64,000 bases of DNA from Diplonema japonicum (lineage: Eukaryota > Euglenozoa > Diplonemea > Diplonemida > Diplonemidae). Below the pieces are notes generated by a model, which worked only from the letters and a program-made list of their open reading frames with translations, had not been told where the DNA came from and searched no databases. Numbering within the stretch: position 1 is the stretch's first letter; each line of letters begins with the position of its first letter. The DNA lies in NCBI GenBank assembly GCA_964019335.1, contig OZ025652.1:372001-436000 (forward strand), read 5' to 3'. This document shows, one piece after another, positions 51,974-61,909 of this stretch. The translations under genes were made by a program, and so were the position numbers.

Positions 51974-52630
51974 TTAAAAAATATTAGCAGCAATCTTTCC
52001 CCGACGATGGTCGATGACCCTAGCACGGAGAAGACTGAGGTATGAACCTGGCTGGATTTCAAGCGTTTTGTTCTTAACAGGTTCGGGTGGAACAGGCGGT
52101 GTTTGCGGTACAGGCGGGGGTGTAGGGATCAGCGCGCCTTGCCTCGGCGTAGAACAAGAGGAATCCGAATCGGTGATCGACGGAGACCTGTTTCGAGGAT
52201 TTCTCTGAGATAATTTAAAAGCCCGGGACATGGCTTGCAGGGTTCGCTCGGTGAAGGTAGAGTTTGACTGCCAGGAAGAGAGCATCTCTTCAAGAGACGC
52301 AAGGTTCTGCGGGGTTTGATCGGAAACCACCACCCCCCACACCCAGCTTATTTCGGAGTTCAAATATTCCCTACAGAAACCGGGCCATTTCAACTGCCAG
52401 TTGTAAAAACAAAGGCTCAAAAGGTACAAAATTTCCAGCCTTACAACCGGTGAATCAGTGTCTTCAATTCTTTTTTCCACCTCCCCTATTACCGTTACAG
52501 CGGCATCAGTCCTTTCTAACACCCATTCTAAAACCATTTCATCCACATCAGTGCCTTTCTTTATTTCTTCTATGAGTTTTTCCAAATTTTTTACTTCTTC
52601 GATAGTCAACGATCTATCGTAGATGGGCAT
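51974..52630 (-). CDS. CID-like (Pol II CTD-interacting domain-like) helical protein
   Basis: A 218-aa intronless protein. Residues about 5-150 are all-helical and resemble a CID/VHS-type right-handed superhelix: LEKLIEEIKKGTDVDEMVLE, WVLERTDAAVTVIGEVEKRI and RLEILYLLSLCFYNW, the last matching the CID strand L-x-x-L-Y-L-x-N-D-x-x-x-N. The rest is Ser- then Pro-rich (SPSITDSDSSCSTPR, PTPPPVPQTPPVPPEP) with a short conserved-looking end LRARVIDHRRGKIAANIF. CID proteins (PCF11, RPRD, SCAF) read the phosphorylated Pol II C-terminal domain. The assignment is tentative; a generic ARM-like adaptor is possible. Confidence 0.4.
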   Translation of the reverse strand: MPIYDRSLTIEEVKNLEKLIEEIKKGTDVDEMVLEWVLERTDAAVTVIGEVEKRIEDTDSPVVRLEILYLLSLCFYNWQLKWPGFCREYLNSEISWVWGVVVSDQTPQNLASLEEMLSSWQSNSTFTERTLQAMSRAFKLSQRNPRNRSPSITDSDSSCSTPRQGALIPTPPPVPQTPPVPPEPVKNKTLEIQPGSYLSLLRARVIDHRRGKIAANIF

Positions 52631-53473
52631 TTTTGCTTTTCCCCCTTCCTCTTTTTTTTTTCCTTTTTTTTTTTTGTTATAATCTCAAAGGTATGGAAAA
52701 GAAAAAGGAATGGGCGGGGCAATGGGGAGAAAAAAAAAGCGGGGGGAGAACAGGAAAATAAAAAATATAAAAGTAAACGGGAGGATGAGGAAAAAGAAAG
52801 GGTGTAGAAAAAAATGGAAGGGGAGGGTTACAACAGGGGATAATGGAAGGGGGGGGGGGGGGGGAGCAGAAGAAAAGAAGAAAAAAAAACACAGGGATTG
52901 AATTGAAGGACGATAGCTTCTTATTTTCTTTTTTTATTATTTGCTTTCTTTTTCTTTGTCACTCCTTCACTTATACTCATTAAATGTCCCTTCACCACTT
53001 TTTTTTTAGCTAAAAAAAACAAAAGGGTGGAGAGAGAACAAAAAAAGGGAGGGGGGAAGGGGAGAGGAGGAAAAAAAAAACATTTAGGTCTATAAAAAGC
53101 CTTATTGCTTGTAGTAATTCTTTTTTTTTTTTGTATCGCTTTTCTTTTTTTTTTTTAAAATTCTTCTTGTAGATTTCTTTTTTAAATCTTTTTCCAAGGG
53201 GGTGAAAAAAAGGGGGGGGGGGGTCAACAATACGAGGGGGGAAAAAACAGAGAGGGAAAACAACAAAAAGAAATAATGTGGGAAACATTTGAATTTTTTT
53301 TTCCGATTTAAATTCTTGAACCCCCGTACTAGTCGAGCTCCTTTCGCAGGTCGTGACCAATGCGCTAATAGAGGAGATACTACGGGGCTATGCTACTGCT
53401 GTGAAGTGGTAAGGTGCTCAGTGAGCGGTACAAACAATGTTTCAATGGGAAAGAGCTGGCGATGGTCTGGCGT
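52631..53473. other. intergenic, low complexity
   Basis: T/A/G runs. 53325-53470 is of normal complexity and is probably the 3' UTR of the EF-hand gene. Confidence 0.5.
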
Positions 53474-55072
53474 CTAGTAGCCCCTGGCGCCAGGGGAGTA
53501 GTGGGGAGATGCAGGGGCATAGTAGCACCTGTCCCACGCGTTCCTCTCGTCCCTCTCGGCCTCTTCCTTGGCCAAACGGATCTCATCTGCCCTCCTGCGT
53601 GCCCTCTCGTACTCGCGAAGAGCGTTTTCACGCTCAGGCGATGTGGGCTGCGGGGTAGACACAGCGGGTGCCTGGTACGCCATGGGCGATGAGTGCTGCA
53701 TGGGCGACGACTGCAGGGGAGGGGACGCAGCCCTGATCGAGTTGGCCCTGTTTTCCGCGTCGTTCTGCGCGCTGTGTGCCCTGTGTGCCTCGTTCTGTGC
53801 ATTCGCGTGCTGTGCCGCCGCCTGTTCTGCTGCTGCCATAGCCGCCGCGTGCTGAGACGCTGCCTGAGCAGCAGCTTCCTCGGCCGCCCTCTGCCTGTTC
53901 GCCAGTTCAGCAGCCTGCTGCTCCGCTAACATTTTCTTCTGCGAAGCATCGGCCGCCGCTGCTTGTGCTGCTCTCGCCTGATCCTGAGCAAGTGCCTGCT
54001 GTTCCCTTGCCCTGGCGTACTCCGCCTCCTGCCTGGCCCTGTTCTCAGCCTCCTGCCTTGCCCTAGCATCAGCCTCCGCCCTTGCCCTAGCCTCAGCTTC
54101 CTGCCTCTGCCTTTCAGCCTCCGCCCTTGCCCTGGCCTCAGCTTCGTGCCTCTGCCTGTCCGCCTCCGCCCTGGCCCTGGCTTCAGCTTCGTGCCTCAGC
54201 CTGTCCGCCTCCGCCCTTGCCCTAGCATCAGCTTCCTGTCTAGCCCTAGCATCAGCCTCTTGCCTTTGCCTCTCCGCCTCCCTGGCTCTGGCATACTCAG
54301 CCTCTTGTCTGGCCCTGGCCTCGGCGTCTCTCTGCTGCTGGTACATGCCCTGCAGCTCCTGCTGCCTCGCCATCTGGGCGTCGTATGAGGGGGGCGACTG
54401 GCCAGCGGGCATCCTGTCCTGGAACATGTCCCTCATCCTGAAGAACAGTGCGTCAACGAGGCCGGGCGCCTTGATGGCGAAGTTAACCCACTCGTCGTAG
54501 GTGATGTGGTTGGACCTGTTCTGGTCGGCCATTGTGAAGAGGTCGCCTGCTGTCGAGCTAGTGAACTCCATGTCGCACTTCCTGAAGGCGCCCTCGAGAT
54601 CCTGGTAGAGGAGGTAGCCTTTGTTCTGGCCGTCGATCTGGAAGAAGACAGACCTGAGTTTCTCGGAGAGGGTGGGCGGGACACCTGCGTCGTTGGCGAT
54701 CCTAGCTCTTCTGGGGGAGCCGAGAGGGGTTGTGAAGGTGGCGACGGGCTTCTCAGGGTCAGGGATGACACCCTGGGCGTCGCTGTGCCAGATGGACTCG
54801 GGCTGGAAGCACCACAGCTGGACGTTAGGCCTGAGCTGCTTCGAGTCGTAAAGGTCGACCCACCTGAGCAGCGTGTCGTCGAACACTTGGAAGGTCTCGA
54901 TCCTGAAGGGCGTGTCAGGGTACCCAGCGGGCCTGTTCGCCCTCGCCTTCACATCGAACTGCGTCTCCGCAGCAGCCGCAAGCTCAGCAAGCGTCGGAAC
55001 AGTGGCAAACCTGAGCTGGGTGTTCACCTTCGTCCCGTAGAGGTCGCTACCGCAGTCAATCACGAAAGACAT
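53474..55072 (-). CDS. EF-hand protein with long Ala/Arg/Glu coiled-coil repeat, probably flagellar cytoskeleton
   Basis: A 532-aa intronless protein. Residues 1-105 form a compact domain (SFVIDCGSDLYGTKVNTQLR, FQVFDDTLLRWVDLYDSKQL, LWCFQPESIWHSDAQGVIP) that I associate, from memory, with euglenozoan flagellar/paraflagellar rod EF-hand proteins. Two EF-hands follow at about 140-205: a degenerate loop (DGQNKGYLLYQD) and one with good ligands (DQNRSNHITYDE). Residues about 245-440 are a single long helix with about 15-residue repeats of the type EADRLRHEAEARARA, then Ala/Gln-rich. The C-terminus (ERENALREYERARRRADEIR, then PASPHYSPGARGY) is short and Tyr/Pro-rich. Strong G/C codon bias indicates an abundant structural protein. 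Flagellar placement is inference. Confidence 0.6.
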   Translation of the reverse strand: MSFVIDCGSDLYGTKVNTQLRFATVPTLAELAAAAETQFDVKARANRPAGYPDTPFRIETFQVFDDTLLRWVDLYDSKQLRPNVQLWCFQPESIWHSDAQGVIPDPEKPVATFTTPLGSPRRARIANDAGVPPTLSEKLRSVFFQIDGQNKGYLLYQDLEGAFRKCDMEFTSSTAGDLFTMADQNRSNHITYDEWVNFAIKAPGLVDALFFRMRDMFQDRMPAGQSPPSYDAQMARQQELQGMYQQQRDAEARARQEAEYARAREAERQRQEADARARQEADARARAEADRLRHEAEARARAEADRQRHEAEARARAEAERQRQEAEARARAEADARARQEAENRARQEAEYARAREQQALAQDQARAAQAAAADASQKKMLAEQQAAELANRQRAAEEAAAQAASQHAAAMAAAEQAAAQHANAQNEAHRAHSAQNDAENRANSIRAASPPLQSSPMQHSSPMAYQAPAVSTPQPTSPERENALREYERARRRADEIRLAKEEAERDERNAWDRCYYAPASPHYSPGARGY

Positions 55073-55215
55073 TTTTTTTTCTTCCTTTTTCTTTTTTTTT
55101 TTTGTTGTTGTTTTCCTTTAAATACTGTTTTTGTTCATTATGTGGTACACGAATTGTGCAAATAAAAAAAGGAGCCCCCCCCCCCCCCCTTCATTCTTCT
55201 TTCTTTTTTTTAAAG

Positions 55216-56430
55216 TCAGTCAAAGGGTATGTCTTCTAGCTGACAACACCTTTTAAGGAGCGCGTTAGAATGACACAGTTCGATGTCGAAATGCGGAGAA
55301 GAGAAGGCGGCCGCTGAGCCAGACGTGTGAGATGGCTTGATAACAAGCAAGGTTTTGAGGTTAGGCAAGTTTATAGGGAGGATATCTAAAAGCTCTTCAA
55401 CGATATAAGGCCTACACACCACAGTAGTCAAGGTGTCTGACGCAGGAAGAGGGCATGCTGCCTCTAAGACACCAAGCACTCTGACAAAAGGAGGAAGGGA
55501 GACAACACCGTTCAACCCATCTTTAAGAGGATGGTTGAAGCTACATAAAACAATTTTGAGGCTTTCATGCTCGCAAGGTATGAAGCTCTCTATCCTCCCA
55601 ATGGGCTCCATGAACCGATGGGTCAACAACGCCCGGATATGCTGATTTTCATCAAGAAAACCTCGTTTTAACGCTCGGCTTGTTTCAATAACATCAACAG
55701 AAGGGGGTATTGTAAACTCACCACATGACACAACACCCGTCTCCCATAAAACCAGGGTGGTCACAGATGCAGGGAAGCAAGAGGATACGGTTGATAAATA
55801 ACCTTTATCTGAGAGGCCCAAAGAAACAGCACGAAGAGACGGCAGTGTATCGAGAACATGCGCTGTGTAATTCGTGGATATTTCGAAATATCTCTTGAGC
55901 AAAAGGCAGTGTTTGTACTGGGTATTAAAAAATTTCGATGTTGAAAAACATGCAGCTGCGATTGACGGTGTTACAGGGAGGTAGTCAAGTGCGGTGACGA
56001 GACAGTCGACAGCGAGCTTTTGAAAACCTTTGAGGTCCGGGTATGGGTTGAACTGTACTTTTTTTTTTCTTTGCTTGATGTTTTCTAGCGATTTTTCCAG
56101 CCTTTTTTTGTCGATGGCTGTGAGTTTTGGCGGTGTTGGGGAAACAGTCTCTTTTTTCGGTCTATCCGGTTGTTTTACCTTTTCCCTCTCCCCCACCAAC
56201 CTCCCTGTCAGCAATTTCTGCACCATTTTCAAATCCACCCCCACGGTGTCACTAACCCTTTTGCATCTTATTGCCGCGGTCTCAGAACCCAGCCTCCCCG
56301 GTGGTTCCTTTTTCTCTCGTTTCACTTCGCCTCCTAGACGCGTTACCAGCCTCACCAAAGCCTTGTGGAGATGCGTCACTAGCTTCTCCAAATCATCAAA
56401 CGCATTTACATCCGCTTTTCTAAGAGCCAT
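55216..56430 (-). CDS. unrecognised protein
   Basis: A 404-aa intronless protein. The N-terminal about 120 residues are basic and helical (DDLEKLVTHLHKALVRLVTR, KKRLEKSLENIKQRKKK). From about 130 the sequence changes to a globular part with YLPVTPSIAAACFSTSKFFN, which looks somewhat like an F-box helix pair, and later segments SLRAVSLGLSDKGYLSTVSS, TTLVLWETGVVSC and LPNLKTLLVIKPS with Leu spacing like irregular leucine-rich repeats. F-box plus LRR is a guess; no family is certain. Less GC-rich than its neighbours. Start: ATG at 56430 after a C/T-rich leader. Confidence 0.6.
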   Translation of the reverse strand: MALRKADVNAFDDLEKLVTHLHKALVRLVTRLGGEVKREKKEPPGRLGSETAAIRCKRVSDTVGVDLKMVQKLLTGRLVGEREKVKQPDRPKKETVSPTPPKLTAIDKKRLEKSLENIKQRKKKVQFNPYPDLKGFQKLAVDCLVTALDYLPVTPSIAAACFSTSKFFNTQYKHCLLLKRYFEISTNYTAHVLDTLPSLRAVSLGLSDKGYLSTVSSCFPASVTTLVLWETGVVSCGEFTIPPSVDVIETSRALKRGFLDENQHIRALLTHRFMEPIGRIESFIPCEHESLKIVLCSFNHPLKDGLNGVVSLPPFVRVLGVLEAACPLPASDTLTTVVCRPYIVEELLDILPINLPNLKTLLVIKPSHTSGSAAAFSSPHFDIELCHSNALLKRCCQLEDIPFD

Positions 56431-57075
56431 TATTTCCCCCCCCCTCTCTTTTTTTTTATAATACCCTTGTTGATTTGGGTGAAAAGGAAGCACTTTAAAA
56501 AAAAAGAGGGGGGGGGAAAGTATCGGATGTAAAAAAAAAAAAGAAAAAACTTTTTTTCTTTCTTTTTCAGACACAAGACCGGGAAGAAGAAGAAAAAGAA
56601 AGAGAAAAAAAAAAAGAAAAAAAAGGATGGAGTGGGAAAGTGGGTGCATAATAATAATTAAAAAAAAATCTTTTTTTAAAAAAAAAGCATATGGCACTTT
56701 CTCATTTCTTTTTTAACTTCTTCTTTTTTTTTTGGAATATAAAGAATTCACTCTGCCTCCACACACATATCCCTCTTCGTCTACGGCCGACGACCCCTTT
56801 TTTCCTATTTTCTTTTTTTATATTTTTATTTTTTGGAATTCGGGCGATAGGGGAGTACTTGTTCCTGGAGGGAGGGGGGAAATAGAAAAAGGAAGCGTGA
56901 GGGGTTAAAACTTTTATTTAAAAAAAAAAGAATAAAACAGATACGGGCAGCAGGGGTGACAAGATGCAAAATGGCGCCAAACATCTTCATAATTTTTATT
57001 TTCTTTCTAAGACCAAATCAACAACACAACAAAAAAAAAAGAGGAAAAAAAAGGACGAACTACCGCTGTGTTGCG

Positions 57076-57109
<34 letters not shown>

Positions 57110-57389
57110 ACGCCTTTCAAAGTATCCTATTTTTTTCTCTTTTTTTTTTTCTTGTGCCCTCCTTGTTAAGATAGAAAAGATGGAGAAGAAAAAAATTAAA
57201 CAAGGAGAAAGAGTGGTGGGAAAGAATAAGAAAAAAAAAACCCCACCGTTGATGGAGGGAGAAATTTACTTAATTCTTCCCCATACATAAAGAAAAAAAT
57301 TAAAGAAAGGCTGCACAACTTGTCTAAAGACACCCCCCCCAGAAGAAGAACATATAAAAAAATAAAACCTGTGAAAGGAGAGAAGGATC

Positions 57390-57430
<41 letters not shown>

Positions 57431-57641
57431 AAAACAAAACAACAGCACAATTCTTGAATAAGACAATAAAAGTTGCCGCATCACAATGACCACATTCCAA
57501 CCCCAGCTTTCACAGGGCAAAAAAAAAATAAACTGTAAAATGAAAACCCCCACAAACTGACAAATACCCGAGCTGCTATTGCTATTTTTTTTAATTTTTT
57601 TTTTTGGGAAGGCTTTTGTCAATCCAGACATTTTTCACTGT

Positions 57642-57678
<37 letters not shown>

Positions 57679-57704
57679 CCCCGAACCACGCTTTTTTTTT
57701 TTTT
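56431..57704. other. intergenic region with CA microsatellite
   Basis: 1.3 kb of low complexity: A runs (57080-57108), a (CA)n tract (57392-57421) and other homopolymers. No gene supported. Confidence 0.5.
57392..57421 (+). repeat. (CA)n microsatellite
   Basis: About 15 CA dinucleotides without interruption, the only clear dinucleotide array in the window. Confidence 0.9.
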
Positions 57705-57748
57705 TTAGTTCTCCTCTTTTTGCTGACTCTTCTGGATGTCTCGTTCGA

Positions 57749-57788
<40 letters not shown>

Positions 57789-59333
57789 CTTTTGTTTGCT
57801 TTCCCCAGTCTATAATCATACCTGTGCCCTGACGTCCTTAGCACCAGAAGCAGCATATTTAAACGCACGCTGGAGGTCGAACAACAAATCATTGACATCC
57901 TCAATCCCCACGCTCAGCCTGACGAGATCGGGAGGGAGGGTACGCTTCTCAGCAGGAATCGATGCGTGAGACAGAAGACAAGGCATCTCGATGAGCGAGT
58001 TGCACGAACCAAACGAAACGGTGATCTTGAACAGCTTGCAGGCGTCGACAATCCTCTCTGACAGGCGGACATCGCCTGTTTCAAACGATAAGACGGAACC
58101 ACCTCCCTTCGCCTGCGCGAAGTGTAATTTGTACGACTCCATAGTGGAGGTTAAAGGGCCTTTATTCTCGCCAGGCTTCAATCCAGCATAATGCAATTTC
58201 TTAACCTGCGGGACGGTGTTGAGGTATTGCGCGATTTTCATGGCGTTGTACTGCTGTCTTTCAATTCGAACCGCGATGGTCTTCAAACCCCTCAGAACAA
58301 GCCAGGAATCGAACGGAGCCAGAGCAGACCCTTCGGCGTTTTGAAGAAACGCGACCTTTGAAGCAAGTTCAGCGGATTTCACACAAACAACACCAACCAT
58401 CGTGTCGCTGTGCCCGTTCAAAAATTTCGTCCCGCTGTGCATCACAATGTCGGCTCCCAACGTCAACGGTTGCCACAGGTAAGGCGACATCATAGTACTG
58501 TCTACAGAAACAAGAATATCGTGTTTATGCGCAATCTCGCAAAGTTTTTTAAGATCTGTAATACGCATTAACGGGTTCGAAGGGGACTCAATGTGGACGA
58601 GCTTTGTAACACCAGGTGTGATAGCGGATTCAAGATCTAACAGCTGCGTCGTGTCTATGAACTGCAGCTTGATGTTGAACCTGTTGCACACCTGCGTCAA
58701 CAAACGGTGCATCCCACCGTACAGATCGCTGCACGCGATGATCTCATCACCACTGCTAAACAGTTGTGTGATGGTTGTCAATGCCGACATCCCTGTTGAG
58801 AACGCAAACGCAGAATGCGCAGCTTCAAGCTTTGCGATAAGAACCTCCAATGCCGTTCTTGTAGGGTTCCCAGAACGGGTGTAGTCGTACGGCCCGAACT
58901 CGCTAATCGACGGTTGAACGAATGTACTGGTTTGGTAGATAGGCATTGATGATGGGTGGTATGGGTCGTTCGGGCAACCATCGAAGATAACTACTTGAGT
59001 TGCTGGGTGCAGCGGTGCTGGTTTTTCGTTGAAATGCGGTCTGTCTGGGTATGTCTGTACCTCAGCGATGTCGTAGGACACAACGCTTCCTTTTTTGAAG
59101 TTTTGCGGGACGGCCTGGTTGCGGCTTTGGTCGTTCTCGTTGTCACGGCTTGACAGGCTGAACTGCCAGCTGTCTTCAGCAAGGTGGTCGTGGACTGCCC
59201 AGCCTTCTTTCCCGTTCTTCTTCCCCACCTCCTCCAACAGTTGGGTCAGTTGAGAGTTGCGCCATTCCAATGCGTCCCTTTCCTTCTCGAGCTCCTCCAC
59301 CCTCTGCTTTAAAACTTTGTTTTCCTCTTCCAT
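57705..59333 (-). CDS. CBL: cystathionine beta-lyase (plant/bacterial type) with N-terminal coiled coil
   Basis: A 518-aa PLP enzyme. Residues 1-40 are a coiled coil (MEEENKVLKQRVEELEKERD) and a Ser/Asn-rich linker runs to about 105. The Cys/Met-metabolism domain (about 110-495) tracks plant CBL: GPYDYTRSGNPTRTALEVLI, FSTGMSALTTI, DLYGGMHRLL, HIESPSNPLMRITD, the PLP lysine Lys303 in MHSGTKFLNGHSDTMVGVV, FLQNAEGSALAPFDSWLVLR, TVSFGSCNSLIEMPCLLSHA followed by SIPAEKR, and LVRLSVGIEDVNDLLFDL. It cleaves cystathionine to homocysteine, pyruvate and ammonia in methionine synthesis, a pathway animals lack. The last 14 residues depend on an intron 57750-57821 with a CAG/GTATGA donor; read through, the protein ends VRAQV at 57816. 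The N-terminal coiled coil is not usual for the family. No clear transit peptide. Confidence 0.85.
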
Positions 59334-59351
59334 ATTTATTATTATTGTATT

Positions 59352-59386
<35 letters not shown>

Positions 59387-59792
59387 CCCCACCCTTTTTT
59401 GGAAAGAAAACGATTTTTTTTTTCTTATATAAATCTTCCGATAGATGAGGGTTTAGATTTTTTTTTTTTAAAAAATTGCTGGGCAAATTTATATATACCC
59501 AGCTTGTGTGCCCCCCCCCCCCCCCCCCCCCCGAAACAGAAGCAAAAATGGTCAACTTTAAGAAGACGCGGGCATTACCCGGTTACCCGGTATCTGAGAG
59601 ATTTTCGTGGCGGCCTGTCCACTGGGATTGCAACCGGGATACTCGAAACTAAATAAACGTAAGCTGATGTCACTGGGTAAATGCTGTCTTGTAGGTTTAA
59701 AGAAAAAAAATATAGAGAAAAACAAAGGGGGGGAGGGGGGAAAGACGGGTTTAGGGAAAAGAGGGGAGAGAGAAATAGAAATAAAAAAAGGC

Positions 59793-59834
<42 letters not shown>

Positions 59835-60262
59835 GAGGGTGAGAATGGGGGAACAATAATAGAACAGGGGAAAAGGGTGTGCAAACAATAAAAAAAAGAG
59901 AGGGGGTGAATTTTCTTTTTTTTCTTTGTGGTGTCTTTTCTGAAAGGACCCCCCCCCCCCCACTCTCCACGCTCAGGTGGCTAACATTACATTCATGTTT
60001 GTTGTAATAAGAGGCCAGCGACAAAATTATACAGGCCCCGAGTTTTTTTTTTTAAATACAAATATTTCGAAATAAACCGGACCCCCCCCCCCCCCCCCCG
60101 TCATCTAGCGCCTCATGCATAAGAGGGGGATTGAAACAAAGGAGGGGAGGGGAAGAGGAAGCGCAAAGAAAAAAAAATTACCCGGCACTGATTCCAGAAG
60201 GTACCATATTGCCTTTTTTTTTTGGAAAAAAAAAAAAAAAAAAAAGAAAGAAGAAATAGTAG

Positions 60263-60680
60263 CTAAACCGATTCAACAGGTAGCCGCTTGTTTTTTTGGT
60301 GTCCCGCTAATTTTCTTATATCTTCTCTCTCTCGCTCCCAGCTGTTCGAAAATGTGTGTTTCAACCTTCTTTGTACAGGGTTTTGAAAGAATACAACAAG
60401 CAAAGAGGGGAACAACTCTGCACCTTTAAAAAAAAAAAAAAAAGAAGAAGAAACTTCGTTCACTCGCTTAGATTACAAATCCGTGCACAGACGCTAAGAA
60501 AGAAAATCCAGGAAATACACCAATTTTTCTTCTTACCCTTCTCCTCCACACCACTCCCTTTCGTTTTTTTTTTTTTTTTTTTTTTTTTTTTCCCTTGTCT
60601 TGGTCACACAACGTACTTCGGTATCCTCTCCAAAACTTTTTTTTTTTCTTTTCGGATTTTTTTCCCCCCTTCCTCATCAA
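60263..60680 (-). other. possible small multi-exon gene, unrecognised
   Basis: An ATG near 60676 opens a basic frame; a strong donor AGG/GTAAGAAG and acceptor TTTTCTTTCTTAG occur near 60490-60535. A downstream open segment reads FPSLLVVFFQNPVQRRLKHT and SNSWEREREDIRKLAGHQ to a stop at 60263. Exons cannot be joined into one frame with confidence. Confidence 0.2.
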
Positions 60681-61643
60681 ACGTTATTGGATGTACATAA
60701 AAAAACAAAAAACAAAAAACAAAAAACAAAAAAAAAAAAAAAAAAACGGGGAGAATCGGGGAGGAGGGCGGACAGATACTGTTATTCTTGTTCTTGTTCT
60801 TGTTCTTTCTTTTTTCGGCTTTTTTTTTTCTTTCGTCCCCCCTCTTTTTTTTTTTTTTTTTTTTTTTTTGCACGCACTTCTAAAATTGTGATGCAATTTC
60901 AAGCGCAGCAACTAGAAAAAAAAAATAAAAAGGTGGCTGTGAATGATACTGGTTTTTTTTTTTTTTTTTTTTTTTTTTCCTTTCGTCCCCTCACTGACTT
61001 TTTGCACCAATCTTAGATATGGAGAGAAGAAATAAAAACTAGAAAAAAGGAAAGGAGAAAAGTATAAATATGGAATGTGTGACTTAGGAAGGAAGGGATT
61101 GGAAAAAAAGAATTTTTTTTTTCGCACGCTTTCTTCTTTTTTCCCCCCTCTTCCCTTCTCGTCATTTTGCTACAGAACACATTCAAGAAAGAGAAAAGGG
61201 AGGAAAAGGGTGGGACAGGGAGTAAAGTACTTTTTTTTTTTAAAAAAAAACCCCAACCTTTAAAAAAAAAACCCCCCCAACCTTTCAAAGAAAGAAGTAC
61301 AATACTGACCCCGACTCCCCCCAAAGAAGGTACAATCGCACCCAAAAAGAGACAGAAAAAAAAAAACTTTCCTACTTTTTTTTGATTCTTTTTCCTCTCC
61401 TTTCTTGTCTTGCACTCCAAAGAGAGTTTAATTAATTAAAAAAAGACTCGGGCTCTGTAGTCCGCCTTTTTTTTTTTCGTTTTTTTTTTCTTTCTCCCCC
61501 GTTCTTTCTCCCCTCTCCAGGTAGGCAAAAGTGGTATCTTTTCTTTTTTTTTTTTCCTTCCTTTTTCCCCCCCCCTCTTGGATTTTAAAAAAAAAAATGG
61601 GGCTTTGCAACACTAGGAGGCGTTAAGCGTGCAATGAAGCACG

Positions 61644-61909
61644 AACTACCTACTTGATTACAGGGGGCGCTCCTCGGCCGAGCAGTAGCTTCTTCTGCGT
61701 TCCGCGTCGTGTCCTTAATGCGTGCGGTGTGCTCAACCCTAGCCGGGGCGTCCCGGGTAACCAAGATTCTGCGCTCGTGCAGTTTGCTGCCTGTTCGTCT
61801 GCGTTACGTTCTTCCACTCGGGCGCTACCGGTGATGACCGACGAGGAGGTCAACAGCGAACAACACATCTGATGTACTTCTTATATTTTCATGTTATCCC
61901 CACCACCAA
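61644..61909 (+). repeat. dispersed repeat element, longest copy (61.6 kb)
   Basis: A 266-bp stretch of normal complexity. Parts recur at 12386-12451 (GTAACCAAGATTCTGCGCT; ATGTTATCCCCACCACCAA) and 46006-46063 (GGGGCGCTCCTCGGCCGAGCA region; CTGATGTACTTCTTATATTT). All three copies have the same orientation, antisense to the genes. CTACTTGATTACA near its start also occurs at 37541. No ORF or terminal repeats are seen, so it may be a non-autonomous element or a remnant. Confidence 0.55.
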
